Shown piece after piece: positions 1 through 6,826 of a stretch of DNA of 13,430 nt. Positions within the stretch are counted from its first letter, which is position 1, and each line of letters opens with the position of its first letter. The translations under genes and the position numbers were made by a program. The notes under the pieces are model-generated. The model saw nothing but the letters and a program-made list of their open reading frames with translations, was not told the DNA's origin and ran no database searches. Origin of the DNA: JAVBQU01 sp031548675 (GTDB lineage: Bacteria; Bacteroidota; Bacteroidia; Bacteroidales; P3); contig JAVBQU010000088.1 in NCBI GenBank assembly GCA_031548675.1, positions 1 through 13,430 on the forward strand, written 5' to 3'.

Positions 1-467
1 AAGGATTAAATAAAGCTGAAACAGCTTTGCAATACGGCGACGAGCAGGTAAAAATCTGGAGACGCAGCTATGATGTCCCCCCTACTCCATTGGCAGAAAG
101 CGATCCACGCCACCCGATGCATGACCCTCGTTATAAAGATTTGAAACCGGAAGAGCTTCCTGCAACAGAATCATTGAAAGATACGGTAGAACGTATTGTT
201 CCCTATTGGGAAAGCAATATTTCTAAATCTTTGGAAAAATACGATACCGTTTTAGTTGCCGCTCATGGTACCAGCCTGCGGGGTATTATCAAATATTTAA
301 AAAATATCAGCGACAATGATATTATAGAATTGAATCTGCCTACAGCTATTCCTTATGTTTTTGAATTTAACGATAAATTGGAATTGCAAAAAGATTATTT
401 CTTAGGCGACCCAGAAACCATTAAAGCCTTAATGGATGCGGTAGCCAATCAAGGAAAGAAAAAATAA
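1..467 (+). CDS. gpmA: 2,3-bisphosphoglycerate-dependent phosphoglycerate mutase, C-terminal part
   Basis: This is the 3' part of a glycolytic enzyme that interconverts 3-phosphoglycerate and 2-phosphoglycerate in the cytoplasm through a phosphohistidine. The 5' end lies outside the window. The reading frame is open from base 3 (GLNKAETA) and gives 154 residues of a family usually near 250. Recognisable blocks are GDEQVKIWRRSYD, HPMHDPRY, ESLKDTVERIVPYW and AAHGTSLRG. In the last block His88 of the fragment matches the second catalytic histidine (His184 in E. coli GpmA). The tail AVANQGKKK closely resembles the E. coli C-terminus. A Thr replaces the usual Asn in the HGNS block, which I take as neutral. 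The gene ends in TAA and is followed by a strong terminator at 551-590, so it is the last gene of its transcript. The family assignment is secure. Confidence 0.96.
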   Translation, partial: GLNKAETALQYGDEQVKIWRRSYDVPPTPLAESDPRHPMHDPRYKDLKPEELPATESLKDTVERIVPYWESNISKSLEKYDTVLVAAHGTSLRGIIKYLKNISDNDIIELNLPTAIPYVFEFNDKLELQKDYFLGDPETIKALMDAVANQGKKK

Positions 468-550
468 AGATAGATTTCTATTTATTCTTACAGCTACATA
501 TACCTATTAAACATTATATCGAATAAATTAATTTAGGTATTTGGGATTTC

Positions 551-590
551 AAACAGCTTGGCGACAGTGGCGCTAAGCTGTTTTTGTTTT
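551..590 (+). terminator. Intrinsic terminator after gpmA
   Basis: The arms 551-563 (AAACAGCTTGGCG) and 571-583 (CGCTAAGCTGTTT) pair over 13 bases with one G-T wobble around a 7-base loop, followed by the T-rich tract TTTTTGTTTT. This is a classic rho-independent terminator for transcription from the left. From its loop side onward it is also the first unit of the 41-bp repeat array. Confidence 0.85.
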
Positions 591-835
591 AAAATGACTC
601 CGTGACACTGTCGATAGGACATTTTTACTTTAAAATAGCTCAATGACGTCGTCTATAAGGCACTTTTACTTTAAAATGAGTCTGCGACACTGTCAATAGA
701 ACGTTTTGATTTTAAAATAGCTCTGCGACACTGTCGATAGGGCATTTTTACTTTAAAATAGCTCTGCGACGCTGTCGCTAAAGTGTTTTAGCTTTAAAAT
801 GGCTCAGCGTACGAGACGATAAGGTATTACTAATT
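559..835. repeat. 41-bp tandem repeat array, six full units plus a decayed seventh
   Basis: Six contiguous 41-bp units lie at 559-599, 600-640, 641-681, 682-722, 723-763 and 764-804, with a decayed unit to about 835. Each has a short palindromic core (GACACTGTC in three units, GACGCTGTC, GACGTCGTC or GACAGTGGC in the others). The core is followed by a T-rich stretch and then TTTTAAAAT or TTTAAAAT. Unit spacing is exactly 41 bases without indels, although units differ at many positions. Unit 1 is the 3' part of the gpmA terminator, which suggests that the array grew from it. Because 41 is not a multiple of three and stop codons occur, it is not coding. It fills most of the 438-base gap between the convergent gpmA and lptG. 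I see no gene in the rest of the gap (468-550 and 836-905). Confidence 0.9.
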
Positions 836-905
836 TTTTCGTTATCCTATTTCACAACTGCCATCTGCCAACGAAGCCCGATGCTCAATATTTTGGGGAT
901 AGTGA

Positions 906-1985
906 TTATTTTTGGGCTTTTCGTACCAAGAAAAACGCAATGCCGGCAAATACAAAAATAGGAATCCAAACGGCGATTATAGGCGGAATATTCCCTGCCC
1001 AGCCCAGCACAATGGATATTTTTTGAATGATAATATAAGAAAATGTAAGGGCAATACCTATGGCTAAATGTAAGCCTATTCCTCCCCTTACTTTCCGCGA
1101 AGAAAGAGACACCCCTATCAAAGTGAGTACAATTGTAGAAAACGGATAGTTCATCCGGTTGTGCATCTCTATGAGATCCTGTTTTATATGATCAGAACCC
1201 CGAAGTTTTTCCTGTGCTATATACCTTTTAAGTTCAAAGAAATCCATCGTTTCCACTTTTACATAGTCTGTAGCAAAATCGAGGGGTTTTACATTGATAT
1301 TTAAAATGGTGCTGTCTCCGCGTTCAAAGCTTTCTGTAGTTTTGTTTTCTATGGTACGTTTACTATAATTATATCCCAGCCATTTATCATGTACAGAATC
1401 ATACACAATATTGGTTGCATCTAACTTCGCCGCCAATGTCCCGTTTTTATAGGTTTCCATAGAAAAAAGATGTCCGGTATTCAGGTTGTTATCAAAACTT
1501 TCAACATATAAGAATGTATTCTTATCTTGCTGAAAATGGATATTAAGCCCATTATTTACATAAGCCCTTCTTACATATTTCCGTTCAAAATCAACCCGTA
1601 TTTTATTTACATTGGGAATGATAAAATTACCTAAACAAAACGACATGATTCCAATTACCAAGGCGCCCCACATATAGGGTCTTAATATCCTGTTAAAACT
1701 AATACCGGAACCCAGCATGGCAATAATTTCGGTGTGCGAAGCCATGCGGGAAGTAAAGAAAATAACGGCTATAAAAGTAAAAAGCGGACTGAACAGATTT
1801 ATAAAATAAGGGATAAACGGAACATAATAATGAAAAATAATATCATAGATAGGCGCTTTTTTATCCAGAAAGTCATCAATTTTTTCAGATACGTCAAATA
1901 CTATTACAATTAATATAATTAATGAAATAGCATAAAAGAAAGTGCCTAAATATTTACGGAAAATATATTGATCTAATTTATTCAT
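906..1985 (-). CDS. lptG: LptF/LptG (YjgP/YjgQ) family permease
   Basis: This is an inner-membrane permease of the LptF/LptG family, which with the LptB ATPase extracts lipopolysaccharide and passes it to the periplasmic LptC/LptA bridge. The 359 residues match the usual family length. Visible parts are a first membrane segment (about residues 13-30), a second and third around 47-80, the conserved block SRMASHTEIIAMLGSGIS (about 79-96), a membrane segment near 104-122, a periplasmic beta domain (about 130-270) and C-terminal membrane segments (about 280-355). The ATG follows tgt after 37 bases on the same strand, so the two are probably co-transcribed, and the tgt-lptG pairing is common in Bacteroidota. 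I cannot separate LptF from LptG with certainty by reading. The G assignment rests on the single copy next to tgt and general resemblance. Confidence 0.88.
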   Translation of the reverse strand: MNKLDQYIFRKYLGTFFYAISLIILIVIVFDVSEKIDDFLDKKAPIYDIIFHYYVPFIPYFINLFSPLFTFIAVIFFTSRMASHTEIIAMLGSGISFNRILRPYMWGALVIGIMSFCLGNFIIPNVNKIRVDFERKYVRRAYVNNGLNIHFQQDKNTFLYVESFDNNLNTGHLFSMETYKNGTLAAKLDATNIVYDSVHDKWLGYNYSKRTIENKTTESFERGDSTILNINVKPLDFATDYVKVETMDFFELKRYIAQEKLRGSDHIKQDLIEMHNRMNYPFSTIVLTLIGVSLSSRKVRGGIGLHLAIGIALTFSYIIIQKISIVLGWAGNIPPIIAVWIPIFVFAGIAFFLVRKAQK

Positions 1986-2022
1986 TATCGAATCAACAAG
2001 TTACAATGTTTTAATAGTGATA

Positions 2023-3153
2023 CTACAATCGTGTGGTTAATTTCGGAATCATACGGTTTTTCCACTCGGTAAAATCTCCGGCTAAAATATGCTCGCGGGC
2101 TTGCCCCACCAGCCAAAGATAAAATGCCAGATTATGCAGGCTGGCAATCATAGGAGCCAGCATTTCCTGAGCTTGAAACAAATGCCGCAGGTAAGCCCGT
2201 GTATATTGCGAATCTACAAAGCTCAAGCCATTAGAATCTATGGGCGAAAAATCTTTTTTCCATTTCTCGTTTTTCATATTGATAATTCCTTCGCTGGTAA
2301 ACAGCATGCCGTTTCGTCCGTTTCGTGTCGGCATTACACAGTCGAACATATCAATACCCAACGCAATAGATTCCAAAATATTGGCAGGCGTTCCAACACC
2401 CATCAAATAGCGGGGTTTGTCTTTGGGTAAAACACGGCATACCAAATCGGTAAATTCATACATCATCTCAATGGGTTCTCCAACTGATAAACCTCCGATG
2501 GCATTGCCAAAACAGTTTTTAGATGCAATATATTCGGCAGACTGTGTCCGTAAATCTTTATAAACACTACCCTGCACAATAGGAAACAGAACTTGGTCGT
2601 AACCATACTTAGGTTCAGTATTTTCGAATTGTGCTACACATTGGTCGAGCCAAGTGTGAGTAAGCCGCATAGAGTTTTTAGCATAATTGTATTCGCACGG
2701 ATAAGGCGTACATTCGTCGAAAGCCATAATAATATCCGCTCCGATAGTCCGCTGGGTATCCATCACGTTTTCAGGCGTAAAAAAGTGACGAGAGCCATCT
2801 ATATGCGATTGAAACATAACCCCGTCTTCTTTCAATTTCCGCGTTCCTGCTAAAGAATACACCTGATATCCGCCGCTGTCGGTTAATATCGGTCTATCCC
2901 ATCCGTTAAACTTATGCAGTCCTCCGGCTTGTTCCAATACTTCTAAACCGGGACGCAGATATAAATGGTAAGTATTTCCTAAAATAATCTGGGCTTGTAT
3001 ATCGTCCTTTAGGTCGCGTTGGTGTACGGCTTTTACCGAACCCAGCGTACCTACCGGCATAAAAATCGGGGTTAAAATAGTTCCGTGGTCTGTTTCAAAA
3101 ACCCCTGCCCTAGCTTGGCTATGGGCATCAGTTTTGGCTAATTCAAATTTCAT
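2023..3153 (-). CDS. tgt: Queuine/preQ1 tRNA-guanine transglycosylase
   Basis: Tgt exchanges guanine at the wobble position (34) of GUN-anticodon tRNAs for preQ1 during queuosine synthesis. The 376 residues match the family length. Key blocks are ILTDSGGYQVYSL with the active-site Asp92, AFDEC (144-148), PIVQGSVY (191-198), GGLSVGEP (220-227) and MFDCVMPTRNGRNG with the nucleophile Asp271. The zinc site is unusual. The three cysteines of E. coli Tgt (302, 304, 307) align with Gly309, Ser311 and Asp314, while the fourth ligand, His340, remains. From memory this loss is shared by other Bacteroidota Tgt proteins. Everything else is intact, so I expect an active enzyme. The ATG at 3153 gives the standard N-terminus MKFEL. 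It is first gene of the tgt-lptG pair. Confidence 0.96.
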   Translation of the reverse strand: MKFELAKTDAHSQARAGVFETDHGTILTPIFMPVGTLGSVKAVHQRDLKDDIQAQIILGNTYHLYLRPGLEVLEQAGGLHKFNGWDRPILTDSGGYQVYSLAGTRKLKEDGVMFQSHIDGSRHFFTPENVMDTQRTIGADIIMAFDECTPYPCEYNYAKNSMRLTHTWLDQCVAQFENTEPKYGYDQVLFPIVQGSVYKDLRTQSAEYIASKNCFGNAIGGLSVGEPIEMMYEFTDLVCRVLPKDKPRYLMGVGTPANILESIALGIDMFDCVMPTRNGRNGMLFTSEGIINMKNEKWKKDFSPIDSNGLSFVDSQYTRAYLRHLFQAQEMLAPMIASLHNLAFYLWLVGQAREHILAGDFTEWKNRMIPKLTTRL

Positions 3154-3338
3154 GTATGTATTTCGGGCGCTTGTAAGGTTTGGGTATTATAAAATATGAA
3201 TCATGTTTTACCTATTCATTACACTATTTGTTATTACTTATATCTAAAACATTCATCGTTCATACATCATAATTCATAGTTCAATTACTATGTTCATAAA
3301 AATTTTTCAAAGGTACGCTTTATTCAATAAAATATAAA

Positions 3339-3346
3339 TACTTTTG
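3339..3346 (+). promoter_or_regulatory. Candidate Bacteroidota promoter -7 box for the glycosyltransferase gene
   Basis: TACTTTTG matches the Bacteroidota -7 consensus TAnnTTTG and ends 18 bases before the ATG at 3365, implying a very short leader. No good -33 TTTG is seen at the usual spacing. The rest of the 211-base divergent gap to tgt is AT-rich with ATTCAT-type short repeats. Confidence 0.45.
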
Positions 3347-3364
3347 CACTTCAAAGAGTAAAAT

Positions 3365-4504
3365 ATGACGTATTTCGAGCTTATTCCGACAAATTCAGTG
3401 TTCTTTATTGTCTTTCTGATTTTTTGTTTTACTACGCTAATATTGTGGTTGGTATATTTTTTTATATATGGAAAAATTGCTTTTGCGAAACCTAAAGAAT
3501 CATCTCCAGCTAAGCAGGAAGGCGTTTCAATTGTATTGTATACGACAGATGATTACGAAAGTTTGAAAGAAAATCTGGCTTTCTTTGTTGAACAAGAATA
3601 TTCGAATTATGAAGTAATTGTTGTTAATTCAATAGCTGATAAAGAAACCTTTTCTATCTTAAAGATTTATTCGAACATCTACCCTAATTTAAAAGTTATC
3701 ACCATGCAGCCTACTGCCAGCGATTTTGGCGGCAGAAAATTCCCTCTAACTATCGGCATCAAAGAGGCTAAAAATGATATTGTAGTTATCAGCGATATTT
3801 CGTGCAAACCCGCAAGCTATACATGGCTCAAAGATATTGTATCACAATTTGAAAATGGAACCCAAATCGTATTGGGTTATTGCAAATATGAACCCCGTAC
3901 TGGATTGTTATCCAAGCTTATGCAGTACGACTTATGGGATACTTCTGCTCAATACTTAGGCTGGGCTTTATCGGGTGCTCCCTATACCGGTTCTTCTCAA
4001 AATTTGGTATACAGGCGGTCGCTATTTTTTAAGAACAAGGGTTTTGTAAGCCAATATCAACTACCAACCGGAGATAATGAATTATTTATTAACAATGTTG
4101 CTTCGAGTAAAAATACAAAAGCACAGCTTCTCCCCAACAGTTTTATTACGGCTGTACCTCCCAAAAATTTTAGGAATTGGAAATATCTAAAAAAACAAGC
4201 TTATTATACGGCAAAATATTTTAATTTTGCCGATCAATGTAAAACTATTTTATACGGACTTACACAATTTTTATTTTATATATCAGTTATAATGTTGCTG
4301 TTCAATAAATTTGCTTTAATCACAACAGCTTCATTATTGTTTATAAAATTGATATTGCAATATTGGATATTTAATACCGGCATGAGAAAATTACAGGTAA
4401 AAGGCTTAGGCTGGGCTGTTTTACCTCTCGAAATTTTCTTTATGTTTTTTAATACAATTGTACGAATTCAGGCATTATTAGCAAGACAGAGAAAATGGAA
4501 GTAA
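3365..4504 (+). CDS. Membrane-anchored family 2 glycosyltransferase with degenerate motifs
   Basis: This 379-residue protein has a family 2 glycosyltransferase layout: an N-terminal membrane segment (about 12-34), a Rossmann-like GT-A domain (about 52-250, with EQEYSNYEVIVVNS) and C-terminal membrane segments (about 296-335 and 346-370). Such proteins move a sugar from a nucleotide donor to a lipid or polysaccharide acceptor at the cytoplasmic face. Several expected catalytic residues are changed. The DxD-like metal site is DIS (144-146) where relatives usually have DAD, the acid motif is GDNE (236-239), and the QxxRW-like segment reads WKYLKKQAYY (272-281) without the arginine. It may use a different mechanism or be inactive. 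The stop codon overlaps the next gene by 10 bases, so the two are co-translated. Substrate is unknown. Confidence 0.82.
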   Translation: MTYFELIPTNSVFFIVFLIFCFTTLILWLVYFFIYGKIAFAKPKESSPAKQEGVSIVLYTTDDYESLKENLAFFVEQEYSNYEVIVVNSIADKETFSILKIYSNIYPNLKVITMQPTASDFGGRKFPLTIGIKEAKNDIVVISDISCKPASYTWLKDIVSQFENGTQIVLGYCKYEPRTGLLSKLMQYDLWDTSAQYLGWALSGAPYTGSSQNLVYRRSLFFKNKGFVSQYQLPTGDNELFINNVASSKNTKAQLLPNSFITAVPPKNFRNWKYLKKQAYYTAKYFNFADQCKTILYGLTQFLFYISVIMLLFNKFALITTASLLFIKLILQYWIFNTGMRKLQVKGLGWAVLPLEIFFMFFNTIVRIQALLARQRKWK

Positions 4505-5109
4505 GCACCACATTATCAACAAAGGCTCAAATGGATTACCAAATGGTATGCCGTGCTTTACAAGGCGAACAAAAAGCGTTTTCGTCCTTGATGCGGGCAT
4601 ATCACGAGTCATTGTATTATATGATGCTGCGGATGACAAACAGTACTGAAGATGCCGAAGATATGACCCTCGAGGCTTTTAGCAAAGCTTTCAAAAATCT
4701 GCACCAATATTCTCCTCAATTTGCTTTCAGCACATGGCTGTTCCGTATAGCAACCAACAATTGTGTGGATTTTATCCGCAAGAAGAAAAAAGCTATGTCA
4801 TGGTCTGCTTTTCAAACGGATGGAGTATCTGAAAGCAGCCAGCAGATGTTATCGCAAACACTGGCATGCGACAGCCCCGATCCTGCCGAATTGTTGATAG
4901 AAAGCCAAAAAAGCCTTTTGCTCCGCGAAGTTATTGAGCGTTTAAAACCCCGTTACCGCGTTCTGGTTGAAATGCACTATTTCCAAGAACTTTCCTATGA
5001 AGAAATTGCAGAAAAAAACAAACTGCCCTTAGGCACCGTAAAAATCCAACTGCACAGAGCCCGCAATTTTCTGTTTGAGATTCTGAAACAAAGAGGAAAT
5101 TTGGAATAA
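4495..5109 (+). CDS. ECF-type sigma-70 family RNA polymerase sigma factor
   Basis: This 204-residue protein is a group 4 (ECF) sigma factor that would direct RNA polymerase to a small regulon. Region 2 covers about residues 28-97 and includes the STEDAEDMTLEAFSKAF core-binding helix and the FSTWLFRIATNNCVDFIRKKKK stretch in two pieces (about 78-99). A Ser-rich linker of about 40 residues follows, then region 4 (about 143-195) with the helix-turn-helix ELSYEEIAEKNKLPLGTVK. The ATG at 4495 overlaps the end of the glycosyltransferase gene by 10 bases, so translation is probably coupled. No anti-sigma gene follows, which is unusual for many ECF factors, so its control is not apparent here. The family is certain; the regulon cannot be read from the sequence. 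Confidence 0.93.
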   Translation: MEVSTTLSTKAQMDYQMVCRALQGEQKAFSSLMRAYHESLYYMMLRMTNSTEDAEDMTLEAFSKAFKNLHQYSPQFAFSTWLFRIATNNCVDFIRKKKKAMSWSAFQTDGVSESSQQMLSQTLACDSPDPAELLIESQKSLLLREVIERLKPRYRVLVEMHYFQELSYEEIAEKNKLPLGTVKIQLHRARNFLFEILKQRGNLE

Positions 5110-5218
5110 TTTTCTTTCAGAAACCTTTAAGAAAGTGCGACTTCTGCTCTTACCATTTCCCTATGAGATTTACTATCTAATTTATAAGCATAATACAATA
5201 GTGCTCTATAAAAAACCA

Positions 5219-5232
5219 TAGAAATTTTTCTA
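5219..5232. promoter_or_regulatory. Palindrome TAGAAATTTTTCTA at a promoter, possible operator
   Basis: A perfect 6+6 base inverted repeat with a two-base centre covers the candidate -33 position (TTTC at 5227-5230) of the promoter for the winged-helix gene. A site placed this way could be a repressor operator. AT-rich palindromes also arise by chance. Confidence 0.3.
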
Positions 5233-5250
5233 CGATTTCAATAAAATGCG

Positions 5251-5258
5251 TACATTTG
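5251..5258 (+). promoter_or_regulatory. Candidate Bacteroidota promoter -7 box for the winged-helix/yjdM unit
   Basis: TACATTTG matches TAnnTTTG. A TTTC at 5227-5230 lies 20 bases upstream, near the expected -33 position. The implied transcript start near 5264 leaves about a 20-base leader before the ATG at 5286, which supports that start over the TTG at 5256. Confidence 0.55.
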
Positions 5259-5285
5259 TGTTTATTAATAACAACAATAAGAATT

Positions 5286-5462
5286 ATGGAAGCAACTGAA
5301 CAAGTTTTGGAAGTCATGAAAAAAGCCGGACAACCTTTGAATGCAGGAAAAATTGCAGAATTAAGCGGTTTAGACCGTAAAGAGGTTGATAAAGCCATGA
5401 AAAAATTGAATGTAGAAGGAAAAATTGTTTCTCCTAAAAGGTGCTACTGGCAGCCTGCTTAA
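5286..5462 (+). CDS. Small winged-helix DNA-binding-like protein
   Basis: This short protein of 58 residues consists almost entirely of one helix-turn-helix or winged-helix fold. There is a helix at about 3-13, a second at 19-26 (NAGKIAELS), a recognition-type helix at 29-42 (LDRKEVDKAMKKLNVEG), and a short beta wing GKIVSPKRCYWQP. The pattern resembles minimal MarR or ArsR-like wings that separate a repressed from an induced state, but no ligand or metal site is evident. The start at 5286 is chosen because the upstream TTG at 5256 lies inside the promoter box. It sits 34 bases before yjdM on the same strand, so the two are probably co-transcribed. It may bind DNA as a dimer or act as a protein-binding wing; I cannot tell which. 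Confidence 0.75.
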   Translation: MEATEQVLEVMKKAGQPLNAGKIAELSGLDRKEVDKAMKKLNVEGKIVSPKRCYWQPA

Positions 5463-5496
5463 TCATAGCATCTTACTAAAACAACAAAAATATAAA

Positions 5497-5826
5497 ATGA
5501 GCGAAATTACAAATTGTCCGCTTTGCGGATTGGATAATATTTACTTCGACGGTTCTATGTACATCTGTCCCGATTGCGGTCACGAGTGGATTGACGGCGA
5601 AGAATCGGAAGACTTGTTAGTGGTTAAAGATTGTAATGGTAATATCTTATCCGACGGAGATTCTGTTACTGTTATCAAGAGCCTTGATGTAAAAGGTTCT
5701 TCAATGGTTATTAAACAGGGAACTAAAGTAAAGAACATCCGCCTGACGGAAAATTCCGGCGAAGTAGATTGCAAAGTTGAAGGCAGCAATATTGTATTAA
5801 AAACCTGCTTTTTGAAGAAATCGTAA
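5497..5826 (+). CDS. yjdM: YjdM/PhnA family zinc-ribbon protein
   Basis: This 109-residue cytoplasmic protein aligns over its full length with E. coli YjdM (formerly PhnA). An N-terminal zinc ribbon holds Cys7, Cys10, Cys24 and Cys27 (NCPLC and YICPDCGHEW). A compact beta domain follows, with the family signature LLVVKDCNGNILSDGDSVT in residues 40-58 and the block KVKGSS-like DVKGSSMVIKQGTKVKNIRL (64-83). The old name alkylphosphonate utilisation protein comes from its map position in E. coli; it is not phosphonoacetate hydrolase and its biochemical role is not established. The ATG at 5497 gives the standard family N-terminus, whereas a longer frame from 5425 overlaps the preceding gene and is not used. 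It follows the winged-helix gene after 34 bases. Confidence 0.93.
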   Translation: MSEITNCPLCGLDNIYFDGSMYICPDCGHEWIDGEESEDLLVVKDCNGNILSDGDSVTVIKSLDVKGSSMVIKQGTKVKNIRLTENSGEVDCKVEGSNIVLKTCFLKKS

Positions 5827-5832
5827 ATACCG

Positions 5833-5860
5833 ATTTGTATATAACTCTTTATAAACAAAT
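5833..5860 (+). terminator. Possible weak terminator hairpin after yjdM
   Basis: ATTTGT and ACAAAT enclose a further TATAA/TTATA pairing with one mismatch and a CTCT loop. The hairpin is AT-rich and lacks a clear T tract, so it is a weak candidate. I see no other structure in the gap 5827-5954. Confidence 0.25.
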
Positions 5861-5954
5861 ATAATGACTAGGTGCTTGTATAAACAGGCTCATCTGTATT
5901 TCGGGATATATTAATATTAGAACAATAATTTTACAATTTAAAAATATAAATCTT

Positions 5955-6800
5955 ATGAACGTTCGGTTTTTTTTATGCTTATTAGGTTTGTTGGCATTGG
6001 CTTCGTGTAATGTAGAAAAAAAATATGCAAGCGAATTTGTTCAAAAAAATAATTTAGCCCTAACTGCCCAACCTTCTAATTTAATATTATTTTTCCCCGA
6101 TTCTTTATTAAAAACGAATGCCAAGTTATCTAAAATCAATGATTTTGATTTATTAGATCCTGATGTGAAAGCTATCATCATGCGTAATCAAACCCATTTG
6201 CTATCTTTGATGAGCGATGTTAAGTTTAAAAATGAATTCCAAAACCATTTGGTGTATTATCTTAAGCTTAAAGGATTGAATGTTGATATAGCAAAAAATA
6301 AAGACGCAACCCGTTATAAAACCGATTCTAATACATTTATATTTAAAGTAGTGCAGATGGAAGCGGAAGAAACCGCTACTACTATGCGGAATGAAACCTA
6401 TTACACTGATGAACGCAATTCGGACAATTCGCAGTTTTTATATTATGAGCATCCTGTAGATGTACTCAATCTTAACTTATGGTATTCTTACCAACTGAAA
6501 GACAGCTCAAAGGTTTATTATAACAGCTTTTCAATAACTGATGATTATAAAGGATATTTTTACATTGATAAGGATCGTAATGTAAAATTCAAATATACAA
6601 TCGGAGCTATCACTTCTAACGAAATATATGCTTTGGCGAAGGAATCGGCAAAGTTAAGTGCCGGCTATATTTACGATTTTTTAATGAACCAATATATTAC
6701 CCAAAAAACGGGATATCCCAGCTCTCACTATTATTCCATAAATAAATCGGGCAAGATTACAACTGATGCAAAGGGCAAGCGTTTTGCAGAGGTAAAATAA
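5955..6800 (+). CDS. Lipoprotein of unknown function
   Basis: The 281-residue product begins with a lipoprotein signal, a short hydrophobic stretch ending in the lipobox LALASC, with Cys18 as the lipidated residue. The residues after Cys18 (NVEKKYASE) lack the strongly acidic run that often marks surface export in Bacteroidota, so I infer a periplasm-facing anchor. The mature part is mixed alpha and beta with many Tyr, Asn and Lys. It has a YYLKLKGLNVDIAK segment near 96-110, a long aromatic middle with YYTDERNSDNSQFLYYEHP (about 149-167), and a Lys-rich tail. I recognise no domain or catalytic motif. It is convergent with the last exporter gene, with 26 bases between the stop codons, and appears to be a single-gene unit. 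No TAnnTTTG box is found upstream. Confidence 0.8.
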   Translation: MNVRFFLCLLGLLALASCNVEKKYASEFVQKNNLALTAQPSNLILFFPDSLLKTNAKLSKINDFDLLDPDVKAIIMRNQTHLLSLMSDVKFKNEFQNHLVYYLKLKGLNVDIAKNKDATRYKTDSNTFIFKVVQMEAEETATTMRNETYYTDERNSDNSQFLYYEHPVDVLNLNLWYSYQLKDSSKVYYNSFSITDDYKGYFYIDKDRNVKFKYTIGAITSNEIYALAKESAKLSAGYIYDFLMNQYITQKTGYPSSHYYSINKSGKITTDAKGKRFAEVK

Positions 6801-6826
6801 TTGGATAATTGTATTTCAATTTATTT

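Noticed and set aside
559..835. CRISPR array
   Set aside because: The 41-bp units are contiguous and imperfect, with no unique spacers, and no cas genes are present.
2089..2853. Two plus-strand reading frames opposite tgt
   Set aside because: They lie within the well-supported tgt gene and have no family features.
3240..3300. ATTCATAGTT-type repeats shared with 8061-8085
   Set aside because: Short, AT-rich and imperfect; such tracts occur by chance in this base composition, so I do not call an element.
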